This document shows, piece by piece, positions 8,536-15,743 of a stretch of DNA of 34,110 bases. The stretch covers positions 1 to 34,110 of the forward strand of contig DAOURK010000037.1 in NCBI GenBank assembly GCA_030625085.1, read 5' to 3'. Numbering within the stretch: position 1 is the stretch's first letter; the number at the start of each line of letters is the position of its first letter. The translations under genes were made by a program, and so were the position numbers. The DNA comes from Pseudomonadota bacterium. GTDB taxonomy: Bacteria > SZUA-182 > DTGQ01. The notes under the pieces were generated by a model, which was not told the DNA's origin, searched no databases, and saw only the letters and a list, made by a program, of their open reading frames with translations.

Positions 8536-9299
8536 AAACCCACAACAAAATAAACACCCCAGGTATCTAAGCCAGGGGGATTGTTTGTTAGCCATTCCCT
8601 AAAATCAAGCATAAAGAAACCGAACACTTCGCACAAGTTTATAATTTCAGGCATAAACAAATAGCGCATTCTATGCGTCTCTTCAAATATCTCTACCTCC
8701 CCTGTAGATTTATTTTTTACAAATACCTGATAATGCACATCAACCCGGTTATTATTTGGACTCATTTTAGGTTCTGCTATACGGATCACCTCAATTTTTT
8801 TGTCCTCAAGGCGCTTTACACGCACAACAGGGGGATCACTCAAGACCGCTGGGCCATACCAGCAGTCAAAAATAAAGATCCCTTTTGGATGAAGATGCTG
8901 TTTCACTGCATTAAAAACGGCCGCTAAGTCACTGTTTTTTGTTTGGTAACTCATTACATGAAACAGAGATATCACCGCGTTAAAGCTATCCCTGTGACGA
9001 AATTGACGAATATCTCCGCAAGAAAAAGAGAGTTTTTCCGATTCGTTTTTTGGGAGATATCGAAGGCGATCTTCAGCGCGTTTTAACATCTCAGCGCTAA
9101 TATCAATACCATGCACTGTATAGCCCTTTGCGGCCAGTTTCTCAGCGTGAATGCCGGTGCCGCATCCAAGCTCTAATAGATGCTTTGCATTAGGGGCATA
9201 TTTTTGAATCAGCTTATTGGTAAATCGCGCTTCTCCATCGTAATCCTTATCACGATAAAGGAGGTCGTAATATTGCGCATAAGAACCAAAAACATTCAT
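8532..9299 (-). CDS. SAM-dependent methyltransferase resembling sugar N-methyltransferases (TylM1/DesVI type)
   Basis: The 255-residue protein is a class I methyltransferase: motif I is LLELGCGTGIHAEKLA (about 41-56), the acidic ribose ligand is in HGIDIS, and FSCGDIRQFR is the motif II region. The N-terminal YAQYYDLLYRDKDYDGEA lid and the FNAVISLFHVMSY segment resemble the TylM1/DesVI family, which di-methylates the amino group of NDP-amino-sugars. This resemblance comes from pattern reading only. The ATG overlaps the DegT aminotransferase stop by 4 bases, and its own stop overlaps the GT4 start, so the three genes are probably translated together. N-methylation of the amino group installed by the aminotransferase is the simplest inference; O-methylation is the alternative. 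Confidence 0.85.
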   Translation of the reverse strand: MNVFGSYAQYYDLLYRDKDYDGEARFTNKLIQKYAPNAKHLLELGCGTGIHAEKLAAKGYTVHGIDISAEMLKRAEDRLRYLPKNESEKLSFSCGDIRQFRHRDSFNAVISLFHVMSYQTKNSDLAAVFNAVKQHLHPKGIFIFDCWYGPAVLSDPPVVRVKRLEDKKIEVIRIAEPKMSPNNNRVDVHYQVFVKNKSTGEVEIFEETHRMRYLFMPEIINLCEVFGFFMLDFREWLTNNPPGLDTWGVYFVVGL

Positions 9300-10414
9300 C
9301 CCAAAATTTTCCTGATAGCTGACACTACCATTTCAATCTGAGCATCAGTCAATGCGAGGCCACTTGGAATATAAAACCCTCTTCGTGCGATACGTTCCGC
9401 CACAGGATAACTCTCACCGGCAAACAAGCCCATCTTTTTAAACACCGGCTGTTCGTGCATGGGCCAGAAGAAGGGCCGTGTCCCTATCTTATTCTCAGCC
9501 AATCGCTGCATAACATTTTTTGTATCCAGAGGCAGATTATTCCCCAGCACCAAGCCATAAACCCAGTAGATATTTTTTGCATAATCTGTCTTTACCACAG
9601 GGAGTTGTAGTAATGGGATATCGCGCAATGATTTCGTATATGTCGCCCCCATATGACGCTTTTTCGCAACAAAATCGTCCAGACGCTCAAGTTGTGCTAG
9701 GCCGACTGCTGCCTGCAAATTGCTCATGCGAAAATTAAAGCCGAGTTCTTCATGAACAAAGCGTTTTTTGGATTGAAAAAATAAGTTACGGAGAGAACGA
9801 CAGCGCTTTTCTAACACTTCATTGTTGGTTAAAATCATGCCCCCTTCCCCGGTGGTTACATGCTTGTTTGGATAAAAGCTGAAGACGCTTATATCACCAA
9901 AACAACCGCAAGGATGGCCTTTGTAGTCAAGGCCATGTGCTTCCGCTGCATCTTCGATGATCATTAACCCATATTTCTCAGCCAATGCCAGTACCGGCTC
10001 CATATCCACAGGCAAGCCGTAAATGTGGACAACCATAATCGCCTTAGTTTTTGCCGTAATTTTTTCTTCAATTTTATTTACATCCATGTTCCAGGTCAAA
10101 GGATCTGAATCAACAAGCACACATTTAGCGCCTGCACGCACAACAGCAGCGGCACATGAAATGATGGTAAATGTTGGCAAAATAACTTCATCTCCAGGGC
10201 CGATGCGCAGTGCAACCACTGCCGCCTCTAGCCCAGCAGAACCATTGCACACGGCCACACCATGTTTACGTTTTTGCCTTGCTGCAAACAAGCTTTCAAA
10301 TTTCCTAACAAACGGCCCTTCGGATGAAATCCAGCCAGTTTCGATGCATTCCTGAAGGTATTTTGCCTCGTTACCCTGCAATAAGGGTTCATTAACCGGA
10401 ATGAACTTTACCAT
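9296..10414 (-). CDS. DegT/DnrJ/EryC1-family sugar aminotransferase
   Basis: The 372-residue protein has the complete family pattern: IPVNEPLLQGNE start, GWISSEGPFV, the IIEDAAEAHG segment carrying the PLP-ring aspartate, and the PLP lysine in SFYPNKHVTTGEGG (about 187-188). The C terminus has the GTRPFFWPMHEQPVF substrate-side motif shared with perosamine synthase-like enzymes. It would aminate a nucleotide-linked keto-sugar, most likely at C4 by analogy. The start lies 2 bases after the cupin stop and the end overlaps a TylM1-like methyltransferase gene, so it probably belongs to an amino-sugar methylation module. No dedicated dehydratase stands next to it; the keto-sugar may come from PglF, LegB or an enzyme outside the window. 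Confidence 0.88.
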   Translation of the reverse strand: MVKFIPVNEPLLQGNEAKYLQECIETGWISSEGPFVRKFESLFAARQKRKHGVAVCNGSAGLEAAVVALRIGPGDEVILPTFTIISCAAAVVRAGAKCVLVDSDPLTWNMDVNKIEEKITAKTKAIMVVHIYGLPVDMEPVLALAEKYGLMIIEDAAEAHGLDYKGHPCGCFGDISVFSFYPNKHVTTGEGGMILTNNEVLEKRCRSLRNLFFQSKKRFVHEELGFNFRMSNLQAAVGLAQLERLDDFVAKKRHMGATYTKSLRDIPLLQLPVVKTDYAKNIYWVYGLVLGNNLPLDTKNVMQRLAENKIGTRPFFWPMHEQPVFKKMGLFAGESYPVAERIARRGFYIPSGLALTDAQIEMVVSAIRKILG

Positions 10415-10416
10415 AA

Positions 10417-10848
10417 TTAATCCTTAATTCGCACTACGTTCGGGTTGATGCCTTTAAAACGTGTCTTATCTTGATCGCCTACATATGGCCCCTGCTTTAC
10501 TTCAATCATTTCAAGTTGTTCCAGCACCTCAAAGCCATGACCCCCGCCTGCCAGCAGGATCACATCTCCCGCTGTCAAAACACGACTTTCAAGATACTCC
10601 CGCTTTTCATCGTAAAAATCGACCCGCAATTTTCCCTTTTTTATGAATAAGACTTCCTGCGTGTAATGTACTTCTCGAACAACAGAATTATGAACATGCG
10701 GTTCAATAATTTTCCCTTGTGGATGTTGCATATATGCAAGTTGTTGCGAAAAATCACTTGGAGAAAAAAAACTGATACCAGCGCTGTGATAGTCATGCGG
10801 AATGATTATGGCTAATAATTTTTCGTTATGTTTAATGTTATCAATCAT
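10417..10848 (-). CDS. Small cupin-fold protein
   Basis: The 143-residue single-domain protein has cupin motif 1 in EPHVHNSVVREVHYTQEVLF (about 48-67) and motif 2 in AGDVILLAGGGHGFEVLE (about 102-119), with histidines suited to metal binding. Small cupins are common in polysaccharide loci as ketoisomerases, epimerases or oxygen-dependent modifiers of sugars. The sequence does not show the WxQ-type signature of FdtA 3,4-ketoisomerases, so I do not assign a reaction. It directly precedes the DegT aminotransferase (2-base gap), which suggests action on the same nucleotide-sugar or regulation of that module. Confidence 0.75.
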   Translation of the reverse strand: MIDNIKHNEKLLAIIIPHDYHSAGISFFSPSDFSQQLAYMQHPQGKIIEPHVHNSVVREVHYTQEVLFIKKGKLRVDFYDEKREYLESRVLTAGDVILLAGGGHGFEVLEQLEMIEVKQGPYVGDQDKTRFKGINPNVVRIKD

Positions 10849-10927
10849 ATCAAGTCACCTAAATAGTACAAATATTAGAATTTATAAAGATATACCCCTT
10901 GCTCTTTGCTTTTATTTTTCCAAGTAT

Positions 10928-11149
10928 TCATGTGTCAAAGGATTCAAAATTTGCCAGAAGGCGGTAACTGGCAGCAAAGTTGCCTAACAATTTTTGTTCG
11001 CTTAAGAAGTAAACAGGAAAGCTTGCTTCATAAATTTCTTTTGGTACTTTCTGGATGGTCAAAATGCTTGATTTTGCCCTTACAACTGGGGTACGATCCA
11101 AAAAACATACTGAAAATTGCGCGCAATTATATCCTTCAATAACCTCCAT
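10928..11149 (-). pseudogene. C-terminal fragment of the frameshifted TIGR04325-type methyltransferase
   Basis: This 73-codon frame overlaps the end of the upstream frame by 70 bases. Its useful part starts at FLDRTPVVRAKS and continues through LTIQKVPKEIYEASFPVYF to YRLLANFESFDT, which is the usual C-terminal pattern of LIC12133/TIGR04325 putative methyltransferases. The switch from the upstream frame is best placed at a run of six A on the plus strand (11100-11105, T on the coding strand): one more base there would join both parts into a single protein of about 235 residues. Either the gene has decayed or the assembly has dropped a base. Confidence 0.7.
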
Positions 11150-11634
11150 TGATTTTCGATATATTGAAGAACACCCGAAAGCAGCGCAATATTCGGTTTT
11201 TTAAAATTTAGACATTCATCAATATCATAATAGAATTTTAGCTCTTCAGTTTCAAAAAGCTCCCTGCCACAAGTTACAAACCTGGGCTGCTCAACAACAC
11301 ACCACCGTAATGATTTCAGGTTCGAAAGAAAACCGCGGCATTGATGGTATGAGCTGCCTAATGAACCACCAAAATCTAAAACACTTAAATTATCGCCATT
11401 TGAGGTAGCTGCACGCAACAATCCTGAAAGAACAGGAAATGAATAGTGAATTTTATCAAACAAAACCGAATCACGTTCGTAAGCTGCTTCACCACTTTTA
11501 ATCTTCAGCATTGCTCCCTTGCATTTTTCGAATATAATCTTATTGTCATATCCCCGTGAATTCATTAGTGCCTCTTTCCAGGATGAATATTTTTCTTTAA
11601 AATGGATGCCAGCTTTTTGTGTGTTTTTGTACAT
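11080..11634 (-). pseudogene. TIGR04325 (LIC12133)-type putative methyltransferase, N-terminal part, frameshifted
   Basis: The frame encodes YSSWKEALMNSRGYD near the start and a SAM-binding-like LSVLDFGGSLGSSYHQ, then WCVVEQPRFVTCGRELF and LLSGVLQYIENQWRLL, a pattern I recognise from TIGR04325 putative methyltransferases found in polysaccharide loci. After NFQYVF the frame departs from the family and stops within a few codons, while the expected continuation is in the -1 frame (10928-11149). The ATG at 11632-11634 is used; a TTG at 11641-11643 is in frame, and the reading frame is open back to the stop of the preceding SGNH gene. The role is presumably methylation of a glycan component, but the substrate of this family is not established. 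Confidence 0.7.
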
Positions 11635-11727
11635 AATAGCCAAAAGGGAGGGATTAACTCTTTCAGGGTAATTCTGTATTAGTTGTTCATGGAGTGAGAT
11701 CCATATTGATATGTCTATTAAATGAAG

Positions 11728-12933
11728 CTAATTATTCTTTTTTAAATAATCGAGTAAATATAAGGCGATATTTTTATTTGCTTCACTTGATGGATGTTTT
11801 TCGCATTGGTGAATTTGGTGTTTACTAATTGTTCCTTTATTTTTACCAAAAATATCATCAGTAGTAATAACTTTTATCATATTTTTTTTTAATTCAGACA
11901 ATACATAATCAAAGTCCTCTCCAAAATCCTCATCATGCCATAAAACAACAATAAAATCTGTTCCAAAATTTTTTAACAATAGATCTCTTGATTTTTCTAT
12001 GATAGCCACAAATAGGTTTATATCATCTCTGTTTCGTTTATATAGAAATTTTAATATTTTTCGCATCAGATATGATTTGTTTAGCTGAGTGAAAATGCGT
12101 TGAAAAAATATTTGGTTAATAAATTTCCCTGAATATTCAATCTCGCTATTATCATTAAGTATATATTTGGGCCCATTAATATCCCAAAGACAATATGGGT
12201 AGCCTCCTGATGATCTTTCGATATGTTCAAGGATTGCTTGATAGATTGCCACAGTAGGTTTTTTTTCTATCAAAACATCTTCAATCAAACCAGCATTAAT
12301 TATTCGTAACATCTGATGCGGACCATATCCATGGAATCCGAAATTGTAAGCTTTATATCGCGATTGAGAATTTTTTTGAAAGGCATAAGGCACAGTTTCA
12401 TTGTCATTAACACCAGCCCCAAAAGTAAATGATCCCCCAAAAAAAAGCGCTGTTTTTGCGGCAGGGTTATCATTATCCGGTGTTGCCCTTAATCCGTGGT
12501 TGTCTATATTATAAACAACATCATAAATAATCTCATCTTTAAAATTTATTAATTTTGAAGCTATACTGCTCCCCGGATTGGCAGAATAGCCCCTTATTTC
12601 ATCTCTTATATTATATTTCCCCTTACTACAAGTTGAAATATTTTTTGTTTTACATATTCTATTATTGTTGTCTTTATTCAAGAAGATATTGCCATACCAT
12701 CCAGCAAAATATGTTTCTGCTAAAAATAATGCTAAAATAAAAATTGAAGCATTATAAATAAGCGCTTTGTTCTTAGTCGACTTGGACCTTAAGGTAAGAA
12801 CAATCAAAATGATAAACAGCACTAACAACATAAATCCGTAAGGGGTAGGAGCATATTTTAACATGAATATAAAGGATACCAGAACTAGAGTTAAGCATAG
12901 GCACCATTTACACTTTGATTCAATCCAACGCAT
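11728..12933 (-). CDS. Membrane-anchored SGNH hydrolase-like protein
   Basis: The 401-residue protein has two or three N-terminal hydrophobic helices (roughly residues 10-45 and 62-78) and then a large domain. The SGNH block I is FFGGSFTFGAGVND with the putative nucleophile serine; block II-like YNFGFHGYGPHQM follows. The C-terminal catalytic-dyad position reads EKHPSSEANKN, so the usual Asp-x-His appears as Glu-x-His. Proteins of this type modify surface glycans as esterases or acyltransferases on the periplasmic side. The ATG at 12931-12933 overlaps the carbamoyltransferase stop by 14 bases; earlier starts (ATG 12993, TTG 13002) lie inside that gene. Position suggests co-expression with the carbamoylation cassette. 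Confidence 0.75.
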   Translation of the reverse strand: MRWIESKCKWCLCLTLVLVSFIFMLKYAPTPYGFMLLVLFIILIVLTLRSKSTKNKALIYNASIFILALFLAETYFAGWYGNIFLNKDNNNRICKTKNISTCSKGKYNIRDEIRGYSANPGSSIASKLINFKDEIIYDVVYNIDNHGLRATPDNDNPAAKTALFFGGSFTFGAGVNDNETVPYAFQKNSQSRYKAYNFGFHGYGPHQMLRIINAGLIEDVLIEKKPTVAIYQAILEHIERSSGGYPYCLWDINGPKYILNDNSEIEYSGKFINQIFFQRIFTQLNKSYLMRKILKFLYKRNRDDINLFVAIIEKSRDLLLKNFGTDFIVVLWHDEDFGEDFDYVLSELKKNMIKVITTDDIFGKNKGTISKHQIHQCEKHPSSEANKNIALYLLDYLKKNN

Positions 12934-13663
12934 ATTCAGCGCGCCAAGTCCTTTTTTCAGTCCATTTTGGCTGTTTGTCCTTAGCAAAAACATAATTTCC
13001 AATCACCAAATAATCCATCTCAGTCCGCATAAAGCACTTGTATGCATCTTCAGGTGTGCACACAATAGGTTCACCCCGCACGTTGAAGCTCGTGTTGACT
13101 ATAATTCCATAACCCGTCCGCTTTTTAAATGATTCTAGCAGTTTATAATATTTTGGATTAGTTTCTTTATGGACAGTTTGTACCCTGGCTGAATAGTCTA
13201 AATGTGTAATAGCAGGCATGTCTGATCTTATATAATAAAGCTTTTCCTTGATCGGCAAAGAATAATAATTTTTTGGTAGAGGGTTTCTCCGTTTTTCATT
13301 TACATAGTCAATCAAAAGCATGTAAGGCGAGGAATATCCAGCCTCAAAATTACTCTTTATATCGTCAATTAAAACAGAAGGCGCAAAGGGCCTGAAATTT
13401 TCTCTGTATTTTATTTTTAGATTAAGCTTTTTTTGCATTTCTTTGTTTCGGACATCGCCAAGTATGCTTCTATTGCCAAGAGCTCTGGGGCCCCATTCTT
13501 CCCTGCCCTGATGCCAACCCACAACAAAGCCTTTATCTAGCAATCCTGCCACCATATCATATAGCATGTCTTCATTGTATTTTTCATAGACAGCAACATA
13601 CTGCCTTGCCATAATTTTTGTATCCAAAGAAGAATATTCAGGGCCTAAATATGCCCCCTGCAT
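12920..13663 (-). CDS. Carbamoyltransferase, C-terminal (YrdC-like) half; separated from its N-terminal half by a frameshift
   Basis: The 247-residue frame starts MQGAYLGPEYSS, the usual opening of the C-terminal domain of NodU/CmcH/TobZ/SxtI O-carbamoyltransferases. It carries the carbamoyl-phosphate and ATP binding segments VVGWHQGREEWGPRALGNRS, KYRENFRPFAPSV and IIVNTSFNVRGEPIVCTP. In TobZ this YrdC-like domain makes carbamoyl-adenylate, which is passed to the Kae1-like N-terminal domain. The ATG at 13661-13663 lies inside the upstream frame, 19 bases overlapping, and has its own ribosome binding site GGGGAG five bases upstream. It may thus be translated as a separate chain, or the break may be a lost base (C run 13671-13674 on the plus strand). 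Confidence 0.85.
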   Translation of the reverse strand: MQGAYLGPEYSSLDTKIMARQYVAVYEKYNEDMLYDMVAGLLDKGFVVGWHQGREEWGPRALGNRSILGDVRNKEMQKKLNLKIKYRENFRPFAPSVLIDDIKSNFEAGYSSPYMLLIDYVNEKRRNPLPKNYYSLPIKEKLYYIRSDMPAITHLDYSARVQTVHKETNPKYYKLLESFKKRTGYGIIVNTSFNVRGEPIVCTPEDAYKCFMRTEMDYLVIGNYVFAKDKQPKWTEKRTWRAEYALD

Positions 13664-14808
13664 TTTATCTCCCCTGTTCCGGTATCCCTTGTATTGTCAA
13701 AGTACATGTGATATACGGCCAAAGCTGCGCCAAGTGCACCGCCTGCGTCACCTGCAGCAGGTTGTATCCAGACGTCATTAAAGATTTTTTCCCTTAATAC
13801 CTTGCCATTGGCAACGCAATTAAGTGCAACCCCACCCGCCATACACAGATTTTTTGCATTGGTTAGCCTTTTTGCCTCTTTTACAACCTTTAGGACAATA
13901 TCTTCAGTGACATTTTGAATTGCCATAGCCAAGTCACAGTATTCTTGCGATATTTCTGCTTCCGGTTTTCTTCTTGGATATCCAAACAGCTTTTCCCACT
14001 TTTGTTCGTTCACCATTCTAAGGCCCACAGCATAATCAAAATAATCTTGATTTAGCCATATGGAGCCATCATCTTTTATGTCTATTAGATATGAATTTAT
14101 CAAGTCTATGAAAGACTTAACTCTTTTGGATGTGGAATCTCCATAAGGGGCGAGGCCCATAAGCTTATACTCGCCGGAGTTAACCTTAAAGCCTGTGTAA
14201 TATGTAAAAGCGGAATATAGCAAGCCCAATGAATGAGGGAATCTTAGCTCTTTTAAAATTTTAATGTCTTTGCCCTTACCATATGCAATAGAGGTTGTTG
14301 CCCATTCACCTACGGCGTCCATGGTAATTATCGCCGCTTCATTGAATGGCGAAGGATAAAAAGCACTTGCACCATGGGACAGGTGATGTTCGGAAAATAA
14401 AAGTCTTAATTTTTTTTTGTCTATATCCTCTATTTTGCCAAGCTGATCATAAATGTATTTTTTATGAAACAGCTTCTCTTTGATCCAAATTGGTATTGCT
14501 GATTGAAATTGCTTTATGCCCTTTGGGGCAAAAGCGTAATATGTCTCAAGTAATCTTTCAAATTTTACAAAAGGTTTCTCATAAAACACTATTGCGTCAA
14601 GTTCGTTAAGGGAAAGAGGTTCCCCATTTTTTCCAGAATTTTTTTTATAATTCAAGCAAGCCCTTACTGCGTTAATTGGAAAAGAAGGGTCATGTTTTTT
14701 TCTGGTGAATCTTTCTTCTTGAACGGCAAAAACTATTTCACCATCAATAACCAGTGCCGCAGCAGAATCATGGTAAAAAGCAGAAATGCCTAATATCTTT
14801 ATACTCAT
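13645..14808 (-). CDS. SxtI/NodU/CmcH-family O-carbamoyltransferase, N-terminal (Kae1-like) half
   Basis: The frame opens with KILGISAFYHDSAAALV, the ASKHA phosphate-binding start of this family. The metal-binding HxxxH is H141-H145 in SEHHLSHGASAF, followed by TMDAVGEWATTS (D164) and the MAGGVALNCVANG segment. Family members transfer a carbamoyl group from carbamoyl phosphate, via carbamoyl-adenylate, to a hydroxyl of a sugar or other small molecule. Normal length is about 570-620 residues; here the frame ends at 387 after NTRDTGTG with a short non-homologous tail, exactly where the C-terminal domain should begin in the -1 frame. DUF5989 and SxtJ genes lie immediately upstream, as in saxitoxin-type clusters. 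O-carbamoylation of a glycan sugar is the likely job. Confidence 0.88.
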   Translation of the reverse strand: MSIKILGISAFYHDSAAALVIDGEIVFAVQEERFTRKKHDPSFPINAVRACLNYKKNSGKNGEPLSLNELDAIVFYEKPFVKFERLLETYYAFAPKGIKQFQSAIPIWIKEKLFHKKYIYDQLGKIEDIDKKKLRLLFSEHHLSHGASAFYPSPFNEAAIITMDAVGEWATTSIAYGKGKDIKILKELRFPHSLGLLYSAFTYYTGFKVNSGEYKLMGLAPYGDSTSKRVKSFIDLINSYLIDIKDDGSIWLNQDYFDYAVGLRMVNEQKWEKLFGYPRRKPEAEISQEYCDLAMAIQNVTEDIVLKVVKEAKRLTNAKNLCMAGGVALNCVANGKVLREKIFNDVWIQPAAGDAGGALGAALAVYHMYFDNTRDTGTGEIKCRGHI

Positions 14809-14908
14809 AAAAATTTTATGTCTCCATTTTTTCGAGTTACTTTTTTAATTTTTTTCTACCAAATTCACAGTCCTAGAGTAAGGCTTTTTTTAATTAATCA
14901 CTGGTTTT

Positions 14909-15292
14909 TTACCACTGTTTTTCAAAATCATTTTTTCGATAATTATGATCAACAGAATAAAAGTAACTATCTAAACTGTCATCTTTTTTTAAGAGTAAAG
15001 AATTTTTAGAAAACAGTCGGTAAAAAAACGCGATCGGCGTAATAAAAAGGAAGAAAATCAATGTGAGAATAATCTTGCTATTAAAATTTCCTAAGACCCT
15101 AGAAAATCCTAACCATAGGATTGATATTCTTGAGGCTATTTTTTTGAATAGCAAACACATAACAAGCAAAGTAAATGCTATTAGAACAAAGATTGCTTTA
15201 TGAAAAATGAAATAGAGCAATAAAAATGCAGCAGCTAAGGTGGCTATTGTCTCCATCTCATTTACTTTTTTTTCTATTGAAGCTTTATTCAT
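14909..15292 (-). CDS. SxtJ-family small membrane protein
   Basis: The 127-residue protein has three or four hydrophobic segments (about 18-30, 32-48, 70-88) and a polar C-terminal tail ending in HNYRKNDFEKQW, the pattern of SxtJ proteins that accompany carbamoyltransferases. Function is not established; a membrane scaffold or export-linked partner for the carbamoyltransferase is a guess. A GTG at 15302-15304 would give four extra residues, but the sequence AGGTGGG ends eight bases before the ATG at 15290-15292 and makes that ATG the better start. The gene begins 12 bases after the DUF5989 stop. Confidence 0.75.
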   Translation of the reverse strand: MNKASIEKKVNEMETIATLAAAFLLLYFIFHKAIFVLIAFTLLVMCLLFKKIASRISILWLGFSRVLGNFNSKIILTLIFFLFITPIAFFYRLFSKNSLLLKKDDSLDSYFYSVDHNYRKNDFEKQW

Positions 15293-15304
15293 ATTTATGC
15301 CCAC

Positions 15305-15457
15305 CTAAAATAATGTATAAATAAAAGGCGCAACTGCCGAACCACCAGAAAAGATAAAAATTAAGCCTACTAGTAATAATATTAAAATAGTAGGCATCAA
15401 CCACCATTTTTTACGTTCATTAAGAAAACCCAATAGATCTTTTATAAATTCCATCAT
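15305..15457 (-). CDS. DUF5989-family (SxtK-like) 50-residue membrane peptide
   Basis: This short gene encodes MMEFIKDLLGFLNERKKWWL followed by a hydrophobic helix (about 21-37) and a GGSAVAPFIYTLF end. Length, the ERKKWW segment before the helix and the APFIYTLF end match the small DUF5989/SxtK proteins that sit beside SxtJ and carbamoyltransferases. A good ribosome binding site (AAAGGAA) lies about seven bases before the tandem ATGs at 15455-15457 and 15452-15454. One transmembrane helix with the N terminus inside is predicted. The function of the family is unknown. It is the first gene behind the predicted promoter at 15656-15684. Confidence 0.85.
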   Translation of the reverse strand: MMEFIKDLLGFLNERKKWWLMPTILILLLVGLIFIFSGGSAVAPFIYTLF

Positions 15458-15655
15458 GATTGGTTCCTTTTTTTATATTTAATTTTATAAAATTACTATG
15501 ATACTACCGGGACAAATAATTAGTTCTTAAGTTTTTTAGAAAAATTTACTGATTTTTCAAAAATTCCCTTGCGCTTGCCTCCTCATATATGCTAAAAACC
15601 ACTTACACAAATTAATCATAGATTCTCCTCTTGTCTGTGTTAGTATCAGAAAGAT

Positions 15656-15684
15656 AGTATACGTTTTCCTTCCTTTCAGTTCAA
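15656..15684 (-). promoter_or_regulatory. Predicted sigma70-type promoter of the DUF5989-SxtJ-carbamoyltransferase cassette
   Basis: On the minus strand TTGAAC (15679-15684) and TATACT (15656-15661) are separated by exactly 17 bases, in a 286-base gap with no gene. Transcription would start near 15649 and leave a leader of about 190 bases before the DUF5989 ATG. This is the best promoter match I found in the locus and suggests separate control of the cassette. Confidence 0.5.
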
Positions 15685-15743
15685 TTATTGTGGTATTGGT
15701 TTTTTGTCATTTTTTGCAAGTTTTTAACATCCTCAAATTAATG

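Noticed and set aside
11100..11110. Programmed -1 frameshifting in the methyltransferase gene
   Set aside because: The zero-frame codons GTT TTT TGG do not form a canonical X XXY YYZ heptamer; a homopolymer indel explains the break more simply.
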